Shown here one piece after another: positions 38,095 to 48,523 of a stretch of 64,000 bases of DNA; the stretch's first letter is position 1, and each line of letters begins with the position of its first letter. The stretch is from assembly GCA_028285465.1 (NCBI GenBank), contig JANQPD010000003.1:1-64000 (forward strand), written 5' to 3'. The translations under genes were made by a program, and so were the position numbers. The notes below the pieces were generated by a model. That model was not told the origin of the DNA. It worked only from the letters and a program-made list of their open reading frames with translations, and did not search any database. This DNA is from Owenweeksia sp. (GTDB lineage: Bacteria; Bacteroidota; Bacteroidia; Flavobacteriales; Schleiferiaceae).

Positions 38095-38134
38095 AATAGC
38101 GGTTTAAGTGCATACTTGAGCCGCTATTTTTTTT
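38095..38134 (+). terminator. Rho-independent terminator
   Basis: aatagcggtttaagt-gcat-acttgagccgctatt followed by a T-tract. Confidence 0.8.
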
Positions 38135-38169
38135 CGGCTACCGCCTATAGGAGAGCATTCGATTTGTAT

Positions 38170-39399
38170 TTAGCCAGATACAATCTCAAAACCGACACGT
38201 TCCAGATCATTCCAAAAGGCCGGGTAGCTTTTTTTCACTACTTCTGGATGGTTGATCTCTATAGGCCCCAATAAGGCCAGGGGGGCTAAAGCCATTGCCA
38301 TTCGGTGATCCCCCCAGGTATCAAAAACCGGTGTATCTAAAGGAGCAATGCCTTTTTCGATGCAAAGGCTGTTATCTGTGATGGATATATGGGCTCCACA
38401 TTTTTCCAACTCTTTTTTAAGCGCCACAAGACGATCTGTTTCTTTAATGCGCAGGGTTTGCAAACCGGTGAGTTCCGCCCTTTGCCCTATCGCAGCCAGG
38501 GCCACAGCCAACGTTTGGGCGATGTCCGGTGTATGAAGCAAGTCTACTCGGAGCACGTCTTGCTTTTGCCTTTTGCCTTTCTTTAAGCGAAAGCCATTGC
38601 CCAGGCCAATGGTTAAAACACCCAAAGAATCAAAAATACCCCGTACGGCAGCATCGCCCTGCATGCTTACCTCTCTGAAATAAGGCAGGAATAATTCCGC
38701 TTCCCTGGCCAGCAAGGCCATACTATACCAGTAAGAAGCGCTGCTCCAGTCGGGCTCCACCACAAGCTCCCCGGGCGTTCCGGGCACAAAAGGTTCAATG
38801 TACACCTCCTCCCCTTTTATGCGCACGTAAAAACCCAAACGATTCATTATGCTGGCAGTAAGATAAATGTATGGGGCAGACACTGAAAATCCTTTTATGT
38901 AAATGGTTAGCCCCTTGGATAAACGCGGTGCCACCAGCATTAAAGCACTTATGAACTGGCTGCTGATGCCCCCGGATACGGCAATGGACTCCCTTTCCAA
39001 CGTTTTTCCTTTTATCACCAAAGGCGGAAAACCCGGTTCTCCCTTGTACCTTATGTCGGCCCCCATAGCCCGGAGGGCATCCACCAAAACCCCGATGGGG
39101 CGCTCGTGCATGCGTGGGCTTCCGCTCAGGACTACTTCCGCATGTTGCTTTACGGAAAAAAAGGCCGTTAAGAAGCGCATGGCTGTCCCTGCATCTCCGA
39201 TATTGATGGTTCCCGTTCCCTTTTCCAAGGCTGCTTGCATAACCTGCGTATCCTGGCTGTCAGAGAGGTTTCGAATCTCCAGCCCGGGCAAAAAAAGGTG
39301 TTTCAAAACAAGCGCCCGGTTGCTTTCGCTCTTGCTTCCGCTAATGGCAATGCGTCCGGTTAGCTTTTGCGAAGGATGGGATAACCTGATGCGGCTCAT
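38170..39399 (-). CDS. aroA: 3-phosphoshikimate 1-carboxyvinyltransferase
   Basis: GSKSESNRALVLKHL, GDAGTAMRFLTAFF, LRIKETDRLVALKKEL, DTWGDHRMAMALAPLAL. Start at MSRIRLSHPSQKL. Confidence 0.93.
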   Translation of the reverse strand: MSRIRLSHPSQKLTGRIAISGSKSESNRALVLKHLFLPGLEIRNLSDSQDTQVMQAALEKGTGTINIGDAGTAMRFLTAFFSVKQHAEVVLSGSPRMHERPIGVLVDALRAMGADIRYKGEPGFPPLVIKGKTLERESIAVSGGISSQFISALMLVAPRLSKGLTIYIKGFSVSAPYIYLTASIMNRLGFYVRIKGEEVYIEPFVPGTPGELVVEPDWSSASYWYSMALLAREAELFLPYFREVSMQGDAAVRGIFDSLGVLTIGLGNGFRLKKGKRQKQDVLRVDLLHTPDIAQTLAVALAAIGQRAELTGLQTLRIKETDRLVALKKELEKCGAHISITDNSLCIEKGIAPLDTPVFDTWGDHRMAMALAPLALLGPIEINHPEVVKKSYPAFWNDLERVGFEIVSG

Positions 39400-39403
39400 T
39401 CTC

Positions 39404-40471
39404 TTAAGCAGGTTTAGTATGCATGAGAAAGTGCAATGCATCCATGGCTTCTTCTTCACTAACCTCTACATCCACCTGCGCCCTGCCCAGCTCAGGCAGA
39501 AGCACAAAACGCAGCTTTCCTGCTTCATTTTTCTTGTCGTTCTTTAAAAGAGCAAACACTTTCTCCGCATCCACGGAAAGATCGGTTCTTCCAAAGATGT
39601 TTTCCACTATTGTGCAACCTTGTTTAAATTGCTCTTCCGGCAAATGGAGTTTCTTTTTAGAGAGGTACAGCTCTGCAAGCATGCCTATAGCTACCGCTTC
39701 TCCGTGAAGGATGGCGTTTCCTGCAGCCAGGTATACCCCTTCAAAGGCGTGGCCAAAACTATGCCCGAAGTTCAGTTTCTTCCGGTCTCCACCCTCCCGG
39801 AAATCCTGGGCCACAATTTCTGCTTTTATCTCGATAGAGCGCTCAATATGGCTGACCGATGGTGGGGTGCCCCGGGTGTATTCCTTTGCCAGCACATCCA
39901 GGTATGCTCTGTCGGCAATGAAGCCATGCTTAAGCATCTCGGCAAAACCCGCACGTACATGCTTAGCCGCCAAAGTTTCCAGAAAATCGGGGTATACATA
40001 AACCCCCAGGGGCTCTGCAAAAGCACCCACCTGGTTTTTATAGGGCCCCAGGTCGATCCCTGTTTTTCCTCCCACACTTGCATCCACCATAGCCAGCAGA
40101 GAACTCGGAAAGTGCACAAAAGAGATACCTCGTTTATAAGTAGCCGCTAAAAAACCGCCTAAATCCGTTACCACTCCTCCACCCACGTTTACCAAAAGGG
40201 CATGCCGGTCTGCTTCCAGTTCGGTAAGGGCGTAATACAGGTTCACCAGCACTTCCGGTGATTTGCTTTCTTCTCCCGCTTCTACTTCCAGTACTTCATA
40301 TGTTTCCAGGTGCGAAAGAGCTGCAAGCAGAGAAGGCAGGCAACATTCGTGTGTGTGCTCATCCACCAAAAAGAACACTTTTGAAAAGTTTTGTTGGCCA
40401 AGCCATGCGTTGAATTGCTCAAAGACAGCATGTCCTACCGATACTGCGGCGCCAGCCGTGTGAATGTGCAT
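39404..40471 (-). CDS. aroB: 3-dehydroquinate synthase
   Basis: VNVGGGVVTDLGGFLAATYKRGISFVHFPSSLLAMVDASVGGKTGID; KLNFGHSFGHAFEG; ILHGEAVAIGM. Confidence 0.96.
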   Translation of the reverse strand: MHIHTAGAAVSVGHAVFEQFNAWLGQQNFSKVFFLVDEHTHECCLPSLLAALSHLETYEVLEVEAGEESKSPEVLVNLYYALTELEADRHALLVNVGGGVVTDLGGFLAATYKRGISFVHFPSSLLAMVDASVGGKTGIDLGPYKNQVGAFAEPLGVYVYPDFLETLAAKHVRAGFAEMLKHGFIADRAYLDVLAKEYTRGTPPSVSHIERSIEIKAEIVAQDFREGGDRKKLNFGHSFGHAFEGVYLAAGNAILHGEAVAIGMLAELYLSKKKLHLPEEQFKQGCTIVENIFGRTDLSVDAEKVFALLKNDKKNEAGKLRFVLLPELGRAQVDVEVSEEEAMDALHFLMHTKPA

Positions 40472-40567
40472 GTATAGAACTCGTATAAATTGAAAAGCAA
40501 AGTAAATAAAACCAATTGGGGAAAGGATTTGTTGTGGCTACTTTAGCGCCACTTTTTATACCGCACT

Positions 40568-41734
40568 ATGTTGGACTTCAATGACACCAAAACCGCTTTT
40601 ATCATTAAAAGCGACAGGCAACTCAAAAAGGCTAAATTCTTATTCAAGTTAGTAGCCAGCCAATCGTTGGTTAAGTTCGGAAAGAGGGGAAGTGAGCTGG
40701 CCCTACGCCTGGGGTTGCCTATCCGGGGTATTGTAAAGAGTACGGTTTATAACCAGTTTGTAGGTGGAGAAACCATAGAAGAATGCAAGAAGATCATTGA
40801 TGAAATGCGCACGCACGGGGTATATTCCATACTCGACTACTCGGTAGAAGGGAAAGAAACAGAAGCCGACTTTGACAACACCATGCATAAGATCATCCAA
40901 ACCATAAAGTTTGGAGGCGAAAAAGCCGGGGTTCCCTTTTGTGTGTTTAAAGTGACGGGTATAGCGCGCTTTGGCTTACTGGAGAAAGTAAGTGCCAGGG
41001 GTATTCTTACAGAAGAAGAGACCCATGAATGGAAACGCGTATGTGAACGGGTAAAACGCATTTGTCAGCAAGCGTACGACAGCAATGTATGGGCATTAAT
41101 AGACGCTGAAGAAAGCTGGATACAGCAGGCCATAGATGACCTGGCAATGGAAATGATGGAGCACTACAACAGGGAAAAAGTAAGTGTTTTCAATACTTTG
41201 CAAATGTACCGGGTAGACCGCCTCGAATACCTTGAAGCCTTGTTACAGGAATGCGAGGAGAAAAAGCTCTACTGCGGGGTAAAACTGGTTAGGGGCGCGT
41301 ACATGGAAAAAGAAAGGGAGCGGGCGGCTTATTTTGGCCAACCGTCTCCCATACAGCCCACTAAGGAAGCAAGTGATAAAAGCTATGATGACGGGCTTAG
41401 GCTGGTAATGGAAAACATTGAAAGAATGGCCTTGGTTGCGGGGAGTCACAATGAAGAAAGTGCGCGCTTACTTTCGGAATTGATAGAGGAAAGGGGCCTC
41501 GAAAAAAACGACCGGAGGATATGGTTCAGTCAGCTTTATGGCATGAGCGATAACCTATCGTTTAATCTTGCCAAAGCGGGATACAACGTGGTAAAGTACC
41601 TTCCTTTCGGCCCCGTACGGGAAACCCTGCCCTACCTCATCCGCAGGGCAGAAGAAAATACTTCGGCCAGCGGGCAAACCAGTCGTGAGCTAATTCTTAT
41701 TGAAAAAGAAATGCACCGCAGGGGGATTGATTAG
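40568..41734 (+). CDS. Proline dehydrogenase
   Basis: FNTLQMYRVDRLEYL; GVKLVRGAYMEKERERA; SQLYGMSDNLSFNLAKAGYNVVKYLPFGPVRETLPYLIRRAEEN. Confidence 0.92.
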   Translation: MLDFNDTKTAFIIKSDRQLKKAKFLFKLVASQSLVKFGKRGSELALRLGLPIRGIVKSTVYNQFVGGETIEECKKIIDEMRTHGVYSILDYSVEGKETEADFDNTMHKIIQTIKFGGEKAGVPFCVFKVTGIARFGLLEKVSARGILTEEETHEWKRVCERVKRICQQAYDSNVWALIDAEESWIQQAIDDLAMEMMEHYNREKVSVFNTLQMYRVDRLEYLEALLQECEEKKLYCGVKLVRGAYMEKERERAAYFGQPSPIQPTKEASDKSYDDGLRLVMENIERMALVAGSHNEESARLLSELIEERGLEKNDRRIWFSQLYGMSDNLSFNLAKAGYNVVKYLPFGPVRETLPYLIRRAEENTSASGQTSRELILIEKEMHRRGID

Positions 41735-41755
41735 GGCAGGCAAATTTTGTACCCG

Positions 41756-42136
41756 CTATTGTTTTCGCACCTCTACCAGTACCGCACTGCTGTCGCAATT
41801 CAGAAACGTAGCGCTGAAGCGGACCTTATTTTTCTCCTCAAAATCAATCCAGTAGCTGTTGCAGCTGTCTCCTTTGGTATTGCTCTTTTTGAAGTCTACT
41901 TTACCGCGCCACAACAATTCCGAAACCAGCGCGGTATCCAGTTTATATTGAGCTAGCTGGGCCTCGGCAGCGGGTGTAATAAGCCGCTCTTTCTTGCCGC
42001 GCAGGTCATACAATACCCGGTCATTGGGAAAGTAGCTGCATTGTATGTCATCCCTGCCTCCGAAAAGGAATTTCACCACTAAAATGCCAAGAAAAAGGCC
42101 AATGCCAAAATAAAGCAGCTTACGCCAGATGTTCAT
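41756..42136 (-). CDS. Hypothetical single-TM membrane protein
   Basis: N-terminal TM LLYFGIGLFLGILVVKFLF; DDIQCSYFPNDRVLYDLRGK. Confidence 0.6.
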   Translation of the reverse strand: MNIWRKLLYFGIGLFLGILVVKFLFGGRDDIQCSYFPNDRVLYDLRGKKERLITPAAEAQLAQYKLDTALVSELLWRGKVDFKKSNTKGDSCNSYWIDFEEKNKVRFSATFLNCDSSAVLVEVRKQ

Positions 42137-42163
42137 CTGCGGGAATTTTGGCCAAAGGTAAGC

Positions 42164-43372
42164 TTAGCCGAACAACAAATGGGCATCCGTATAGGGTAAA
42201 TCAAACCACTCTCCTATGGCTTTATTTACCAGGGTGCCCCGGTACATATACAGTCCCTTACGCACACCTACACTTCTTCCAAGTATTTCATCCACTCCGC
42301 CATACTCCCCGATAGAGAGTAAAGTAGGGGCCAGGATATTGCTAAGGGAAAAGGAAGCAGTACGGCTCACCCGGGAGGCGATATTGGGGACGCAATAGTG
42401 GATAATATCGTATTTTGAATAAATGGGCTTTTCATGGTTGGTGAGCTCGGAGGTTTCAAAACAACCTCCCTGGTCTATGCTTACATCTACAATCACAGAG
42501 CCCGGTTTCATATTGCGCACCATATCCTCGGTTACTATACAAGGCGTACGGCCATTCTCCGACCGGATGGCCCCGATGGCTACATCGCAGCGCATGAGGG
42601 ACTTCTCCAGGATCTTAGGTTGGATCACACAGGTGTAAATGGGGGCATTATTCAATACGCCCTGCAACCTCCTGAGTTTGGAAAGGCTCTTGTCGAACAC
42701 CTTAACACTGGCTCCGAGCCCCAGGGCAGTTCGGGCCGCATAAGCCCCTACGGTTCCGGCCCCTATAATAACTACCTCGGTGGGGGGTACCCCGGAAACG
42801 CCTCCGAGCATAAAGCCTTTTCCATTATTGGCATTGCTCAGGTATTCCGCAGCAATCAAAATAGAAGTATTTCCCGCAATCTCACTCATGCTACGCACTA
42901 CGGGCACTATACCGTCCTCATCCTCCATGTTTTCAAAAGAAAGGGCGGTTACCTTTTTCCGGGCGAGTTTTTCAAAATAGACTTTGTTTTGGGTCTTGAG
43001 CTGAAGGGCAGAGATTAGGGTCTGCTTATGTTTCATCAGGTCAATTTCTTGCGCGGAAGGGGGCTCTATTTTCAAGATGAGATCGCTCTCAAAAATTTCC
43101 TTTTGCTGGTAAGCGACAATGGCGCCCGCTTCGCTGTAATCCTGATCGCTGTAACGGGCATCTTCTCCTGCACCGGTTTCCACTTTTACTTCATGCCCGT
43201 TGCTCACTAAAAGCTGTACGCTGTCGGGAGTGAGGCTCACCCGCTTTTCCTGCATACAGGTTTCTTTGGGGATACCTATCTGAAGGCTGCGGCTGGAGGT
43301 TTTTACTTCCAGCACTTCTTCCTGGGGAAGCAACTGGGAAGAAGAAAAGGAAAGAAATTCCGGTTTACTCAT
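42164..43372 (-). CDS. Alanine dehydrogenase
   Basis: IGIPKETCMQEKRVSLTPDSV; TEVVIIGAGTVGAYAARTALGLGASVKVFDKSL; VIVDVSIDQGGCFETS. Confidence 0.93.
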   Translation of the reverse strand: MSKPEFLSFSSSQLLPQEEVLEVKTSSRSLQIGIPKETCMQEKRVSLTPDSVQLLVSNGHEVKVETGAGEDARYSDQDYSEAGAIVAYQQKEIFESDLILKIEPPSAQEIDLMKHKQTLISALQLKTQNKVYFEKLARKKVTALSFENMEDEDGIVPVVRSMSEIAGNTSILIAAEYLSNANNGKGFMLGGVSGVPPTEVVIIGAGTVGAYAARTALGLGASVKVFDKSLSKLRRLQGVLNNAPIYTCVIQPKILEKSLMRCDVAIGAIRSENGRTPCIVTEDMVRNMKPGSVIVDVSIDQGGCFETSELTNHEKPIYSKYDIIHYCVPNIASRVSRTASFSLSNILAPTLLSIGEYGGVDEILGRSVGVRKGLYMYRGTLVNKAIGEWFDLPYTDAHLLFG

Positions 43373-43802
43373 GGTCGGTGGTACTAAGCGTCAATTTTCG
43401 TTTACCTGATGGCAACAATTCCAATTCAATCTTGGTAAAATGCGGGGGTAACAAATTACGGATTTTTTCCGGCCATTCCATAAGGCACCAATGCCCCGAA
43501 TCCAGATAATCTTCCAGCCCAAACGCATAGGCTTCTGTTTCATCCTCCAAACGGTACAGGTCAAAATGATATACGGGGCCCAAACGGGGTGAAACGTATT
43601 CGTTGACCAGGGAATACGTAGGGCTGCTTACAGCATCTTCTACCTGCAAAGCCCGGCATATCTCCTTTATGAGCGTTGTCTTTCCCACGCCCATATCTCC
43701 ATAAAACAACAAGACATTTTGTGTAACCCGGGCCACTATACTTTCAGCCACAGCCGGCAAAGCGGCCAGGTTCACCTCGTCAAAAACCTGCAATACCTTC
43801 AT
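43365..43802 (-). CDS. tsaE: tRNA threonylcarbamoyladenosine biosynthesis ATPase TsaE
   Basis: FYGDMGVGKTTLIKEICRAL; SPTYSLVNEY; YHFDLYRLEDETEAYAFGLEDYL; MEWPEKI. Confidence 0.95.
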   Translation of the reverse strand: MKVLQVFDEVNLAALPAVAESIVARVTQNVLLFYGDMGVGKTTLIKEICRALQVEDAVSSPTYSLVNEYVSPRLGPVYHFDLYRLEDETEAYAFGLEDYLDSGHWCLMEWPEKIRNLLPPHFTKIELELLPSGKRKLTLSTTDHE

Positions 43803-43823
43803 GCTGCAAAAGTAAACAGATAC

Positions 43824-45380
43824 TCAGGCGCGGGGGTTAAGTACCGCCAGGGGCACGATCATTTCTTCAAGGCTAACCCCGCCATGTTGGTAGGTATTGC
43901 GGTAATACTTCACATAATGGTTAAAGTTATTGGGATAGGCAAAAAACAGGTCCTCCTTTGCAAATACAAAGGCTGAATTGATATTGGCTTTAGGTAAAAA
44001 GATACGTTCGGGGTCCTTTACCTCGTATACATCCTTATGCTGGTAGCTCATATTGCGCCCCACTTTATACCTCAAATTGGTGTTCACATTTCTATCGCCT
44101 ACCAGTTTGGTGGGATCCGTTACACTTATGGTACCATGATCTGTGGTCAAGATCAGTTTCACTCCTTTTTGTCTGAGGATACGCACCATTTCCATCAATG
44201 GGGAGTTTTGGAACCAGGAACGGGTAAGAGAACGGTAGGCCTTGTCGTTATCCGCCAGTTCCTTTATCATCTCACTGTCTGTTTTGGCATGGCTTAGCAT
44301 GTCTACAAAATTGTATACCACTACGTTAAAGGGGTTCCCCAAAATATTGCTCAGGTTATCCACCAGCTTTTTGCCATTCTGGTGATTGGTTATTTTGGTA
44401 TAGGTAAACTTCATGTCTCCCCTGCCCAGGCGCTTGAGTTGATCGGCCATAAAATCCTTCTCGTAAAGGTTCTTGCCTTCGTCTTCATTGTCGCCGATCC
44501 ATTTGTCGCGGAAACGCTTTTGGATCTCCGAGGGCATTAAACCGCTAAAAATGGCATTGCGCGCATACTGGGTAGCCGTAGGTAAGATGGAAAAAAAGTT
44601 ATCCTCTCTATCTGTAGTATAATGTTCCTCAATCAGCGGCTGGATAACTTTCCATTGGTCCTGGCGCAGGTTGTCGATCACCAGGAGCATTACTTTTTCC
44701 TCTTCATTTAAATGCGGGTTCACCCATTCTTTAAAAAGGGTGTGGCTCATAACAGGCCCTTCCTCCCGGCCATTAAACCAGCTTTCGTAATGTTTCTCTA
44801 TGTACTTAAAAAATTGGCTATTGGCTTCCTTTTTCTGGGATTGCAGAATCTCGTTTAAGCCTTCGTCTTCCAGTTTATCAAGCTCCAACTCCCAATAAAC
44901 CAACCGCTTGTACAGCGAAACCCAGCCTTCGTGATCGTTTACCATAGCCAGGTCCATACCGATCTGCCTGAATTCCTGCTGATAGTTGCTGGTTGTTTTT
45001 TCACTCACCAGCCGCTTGCTGTCCAGGTTCTTTTTTATGGTGAGTAATACCTGCCTGGGATTCACGGGCTTTATTAAGTAATCGGATATCTGCGAACCGA
45101 TGGCATCTTCCATAATGCTTTCTTCTTCGCTTTTGGTTACCATTACCACAGGCAAGCTGTTTTGATGCGTTTTAATACGCCTCAGTGTTTCCAGGCCACT
45201 GAGACCAGGCATGTTCTCATCCAGGAAGACCAGGTCGTAGCGCTTTTCTTCGATCATTTCCAGGGCCTCATCCCCGTTGTTGATCGTATCTACGGCATAG
45301 CCTTTCTCTTCCAGGAACATGATGTGGGGCTTGAGATGGTCTATCTCATCATCCACCCAAAGTATTTGAATCTTGTCCAT
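43824..45380 (-). CDS. porX: PorX-type response regulator/PglZ-domain protein, T9SS regulator
   Basis: ILWVDDEIDHLKPHIMFLEEKGYAV receiver domain; VMLLVIDNLRQDQWKVIQPLI; LILTTDHGTISVTDPTKLVGDRNVNTNLRYK. Confidence 0.93.
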   Translation of the reverse strand: MDKIQILWVDDEIDHLKPHIMFLEEKGYAVDTINNGDEALEMIEEKRYDLVFLDENMPGLSGLETLRRIKTHQNSLPVVMVTKSEEESIMEDAIGSQISDYLIKPVNPRQVLLTIKKNLDSKRLVSEKTTSNYQQEFRQIGMDLAMVNDHEGWVSLYKRLVYWELELDKLEDEGLNEILQSQKKEANSQFFKYIEKHYESWFNGREEGPVMSHTLFKEWVNPHLNEEEKVMLLVIDNLRQDQWKVIQPLIEEHYTTDREDNFFSILPTATQYARNAIFSGLMPSEIQKRFRDKWIGDNEDEGKNLYEKDFMADQLKRLGRGDMKFTYTKITNHQNGKKLVDNLSNILGNPFNVVVYNFVDMLSHAKTDSEMIKELADNDKAYRSLTRSWFQNSPLMEMVRILRQKGVKLILTTDHGTISVTDPTKLVGDRNVNTNLRYKVGRNMSYQHKDVYEVKDPERIFLPKANINSAFVFAKEDLFFAYPNNFNHYVKYYRNTYQHGGVSLEEMIVPLAVLNPRA

Positions 45381-45854
45381 ATGGTTGTCTCGTCTCTATT
45401 TGATTTGCTTATGAATAGCGCAATTTATTTCAAAAGGTTTGGAGTGCTGCGCATAAACCTCTGCTTTCTAAACGAGCTTACTCCCGCTTCATTACATTAC
45501 CCTGTGGATTTATTTTGATGCCGTGCCTGCTGTTTTGCGGTAAAAAAACGCTTCGGGGCTTCCCCTCCTTATCTGCATCTGAATATTGCTTTGAGGCTGG
45601 GTATTGCTTGCTTCATTGTGAAGGCGTGCTTGCTGGCTAGGTTCTTTCTCATTTTTATGAGTACCCCCCTGGCCCTCTGCATCTCTTGTTTCATTTTTCC
45701 CATCGTAAGAAAATATTTCTCCCATCAAATACTTCTCTCATAATTTCCTTACAAAAAAATCAATCAACCATTTTTCTATACTCTTTATCGTATTTCGCAC
45801 CTCAATTATACTATTCTCTTATACGTTTACATCAGTTAAAAACACGAATGATAC

Positions 45855-46060
45855 ATGAAGATTGATCCGGCAAAAAACAAAGCTCCGTGGGAAAGAAAAG
45901 TGGCGGAGATGCTACCCGCACTGCTTATGTCTGTACTTCCTTTTTTACTCATCTACCTTTCCTCCGGGCTGGACTGCTGCCAGGCTGGAAACTTCCCGGA
46001 TGTTTGTTCAAAGGCAAGCCAGGCTGCACGGAAAGAGGTTTTTATAGTATACACTAGTGG
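45855..46060 (+). pseudogene. Vestigial sugar-transferase N-terminal fragment
   Basis: VAEMLPALLMSVLPFLLIYLSSGLD (frame 1), then MFVQRQARLHGKRF (other frame); compare intact gene [28 protein letters not shown]...[14 protein letters not shown]. Confidence 0.4.
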
Positions 46061-46314
46061 CAATAAGATTAGCGGCATTATGTAGGCAAACCAATAATAA
46101 TTCCACATCTTTTTTATGCTTTTTGAATCTAAAAAAGTGTTGCGTTTCTTTCACTTTTTTGATCTGATATTGTATGGTTTTTCATTTTTCAGCACTAGCG
46201 TTTGTCGAAAAAAATCAACCATTCGTCTAATCATCGAGTTTTTAAGTCTGTTTAAAGTAAAACGGGGATACAAGGAGAACCCTTCCCATAAGTTTAAGGC
46301 AGAAATCAACAGTC

Positions 46315-47040
46315 ATGCTTTCCTGTCCGCTTAACGAAACCCAACTCCAGTATATACGCTTCAAAAGAGTGTTAGAAGTGATGCTCGCCCTTTCGGCCGC
46401 CATTCTCTCGTTGCCCTTGTTTGCTTGCATTGCGCTTTGGGTGGTGTTGGATAGTAAGGGAGGTGCCTTCTTTGTGCAAGAGCGTCCTGGTCTGCACGGC
46501 AAACTTTTCAAGCTTTACAAGTTCAGAAGCATGCAAAAAGCGGGCAATAAAGAGCCGTTTAAGCTTACTACAGAAAACGATGCCCGGGTTACACGTGCCG
46601 GAAAATGGCTACGCCAACTGCACCTGGACGAACTTCCGCAACTCATAAACGTGCTTAGAGGTGACATGAGCCTGGTAGGCCCGAGACCCATTCCGGCAGA
46701 GTTGTATACCTCCTGTAAAGAAGAAATTGATCACTATGACCTGCGTCATTGCATAAAGCCAGGCATTACAGGTTTTTCACAGGTTTGGTTGGGGTATACC
46801 AATACCATGCAAGGCGAAGCGTTAAAGTGGAAATACGATATGTATTACATAAAGTACCTCTCGCCAGGGTTTGATGCACAACTCTTATGGCAAACCTTGT
46901 TCTTTCACCAAAAGCAAAAGGCAGTGCACATCCCCAGGGTTTTCCGGAGAGTGCTGGATCAGTTAGAATCCCCGGCCTACTCCTTTGCAAAACAGCCGGA
47001 TCAGTGGTTTTCTGCAAAAAGTATTTCCAAAGCTTCTTAA
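46315..47040 (+). CDS. Bacterial sugar transferase (undecaprenyl-phosphate phosphoglycosyltransferase)
   Basis: [61 protein letters not shown]. Confidence 0.92.
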   Translation: MLSCPLNETQLQYIRFKRVLEVMLALSAAILSLPLFACIALWVVLDSKGGAFFVQERPGLHGKLFKLYKFRSMQKAGNKEPFKLTTENDARVTRAGKWLRQLHLDELPQLINVLRGDMSLVGPRPIPAELYTSCKEEIDHYDLRHCIKPGITGFSQVWLGYTNTMQGEALKWKYDMYYIKYLSPGFDAQLLWQTLFFHQKQKAVHIPRVFRRVLDQLESPAYSFAKQPDQWFSAKSISKAS

Positions 47041-47078
47041 AATACAGGTGTTCCTAGGTACATAGCCCGCAAGCTTTA

Positions 47079-47086
47079 TATATTTG
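47079..47086 (+). promoter_or_regulatory. Candidate Bacteroidota -7 box (TATATTTG)
   Basis: TAnnTTTG match 18 bp upstream of the pyrH ATG at 47104. Confidence 0.45.
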
Positions 47087-47103
47087 TGCGCACATCCTCC
47101 CTT

Positions 47104-47811
47104 ATGAAATATAAAAGAATTCTCCTGAAACTCAGTGGAGAGGCCCTGATGGGCGATCAACAGTACGGAATCAATGGCGACACCCTAAAGGCCTACGCAA
47201 GAGAAGTAAAGGCTGTAGTAGACAAAGGTGTAGAAGTAGCCATTGTAATAGGAGGGGGTAATATTTTCAGGGGACTGAAGGGCGCCAGTGAAGGCATGGA
47301 CCGTACCCAGGCAGACCATATGGGTATGCTGGCCACCGTAATCAATGGCCTGGCGCTGCAATCAGCCCTGGAGGAAGCCGGTGTGAAAACCCGCCTGCAA
47401 AGCGCTATAGAAATGAACAAAGTAGCCGAGCCCTTTATCCGCAGGCGCGCCACCCGCCACCTGGAAAAGGGCCGGGTAGTGATCTTTGGGGGAGGTACCG
47501 GAAACCCTTACTTCACTACCGATACCGCGGCCACGCTTCGGGCCATTGAAATTGATGCCGATGTAATACTAAAGGGTACGCGAGTAGACGGAATCTATAG
47601 CGCAGACCCCGAAAAAGACAGCAACGCCGTGAAATACGACAACCTTTCTTTTAAAGAGGTGTACGAGAAAGGGCTGAACGTAATGGATATGACGGCTTTT
47701 ACCCTGAGCAAAGAAAATGAACTTCCCATACTGGTATTCGACATGAATGCCCCCGGAAACCTTGGCAAGGTAGTGAGCGGTGAAAGTGTGGGCACTTTGG
47801 TAGAAAACTAA
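47104..47811 (+). CDS. pyrH: UMP kinase
   Basis: [57 protein letters not shown]. Confidence 0.97.
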   Translation: MKYKRILLKLSGEALMGDQQYGINGDTLKAYAREVKAVVDKGVEVAIVIGGGNIFRGLKGASEGMDRTQADHMGMLATVINGLALQSALEEAGVKTRLQSAIEMNKVAEPFIRRRATRHLEKGRVVIFGGGTGNPYFTTDTAATLRAIEIDADVILKGTRVDGIYSADPEKDSNAVKYDNLSFKEVYEKGLNVMDMTAFTLSKENELPILVFDMNAPGNLGKVVSGESVGTLVEN

Positions 47812-47827
47812 ACGCTTTTTAAAGTTT

Positions 47828-48388
47828 ATGGAAGATATAGATATCATTCTGGAAGAAGTCCGCGAACAAATGGATGCAGGGATAAAACACCTGGAAAAGG
47901 AGCTGCTTAAAGTACGGGCAGGTCGTGCTAATCCGGCCATGCTCGAAGGCGTTTTTGTTGAGTACTACGGCAGCCCTACACCACTGAACCAGGTGGCTAA
48001 CGTAAGTACCCCGGACGCCCGGACACTTTCCGTACAACCCTGGGAAAAAGCGCTTATCCCTGAAATTGAAAAGGCCATTATCAATGCCAACCTCGGGCTA
48101 AACCCGCAGAATAACGGGGAAATGATCATGATCAACATCCCGGTATTAACGGAAGAACGCAGAAAGGAGCTCGTAAAAAAGGCTCGGGCAGAAGGGGAAG
48201 AAGCACGTATCGGGATACGCAACGCACGAAAAGACGGGAACGACATGCTGAAGAAACTGGCAGACGATGGCCTTTCGGAAGACCTGGTAAAAGACGGGGA
48301 AGCAGAAGTGCAAAAGCTTACCGATGCCTACAACAAAAAAGTAGAGGCGACACTCGACAAAAAAGAAAGCGAGATCATGCATGTATAG
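47828..48388 (+). CDS. frr: Ribosome recycling factor
   Basis: LLKVRAGRANPAMLEGVFVEYYGSPTPLNQVANVSTPDARTLSVQPW; IPVLTEERRKELVKKARAEGEEARIGIRNARKD. Confidence 0.98.
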   Translation: MEDIDIILEEVREQMDAGIKHLEKELLKVRAGRANPAMLEGVFVEYYGSPTPLNQVANVSTPDARTLSVQPWEKALIPEIEKAIINANLGLNPQNNGEMIMINIPVLTEERRKELVKKARAEGEEARIGIRNARKDGNDMLKKLADDGLSEDLVKDGEAEVQKLTDAYNKKVEATLDKKESEIMHV

Positions 48389-48523
48389 ATCCCGCTGAAA
48401 ACGCTAGCAAAAAGAAAGCCGTAGCAACGGACTTTCTCTTTATTATAATCCCGATAACTAAACCGTTGGTGTTTTTACCGCGGAGTAATGGTTTTGTATT
48501 TATTTTAGCACACATACTCTTTT

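Noticed and set aside
38170-39459. Longer aroA start at 39459
   Set aside because: It would extend into the end of aroB; the ATG at 39399 gives the conserved N-terminus and a 4-nt gap.
45510-45728. Small minus-strand ORF 45510..45728
   Set aside because: Low-complexity polar sequence without domain or operon support; probably intergenic.
48405-48460. Hairpin after frr (aaagaaagccgtagcaacggactttctcttt)
   Set aside because: The stem is imperfect and the T-tract is weak; not confident enough to call a terminator.
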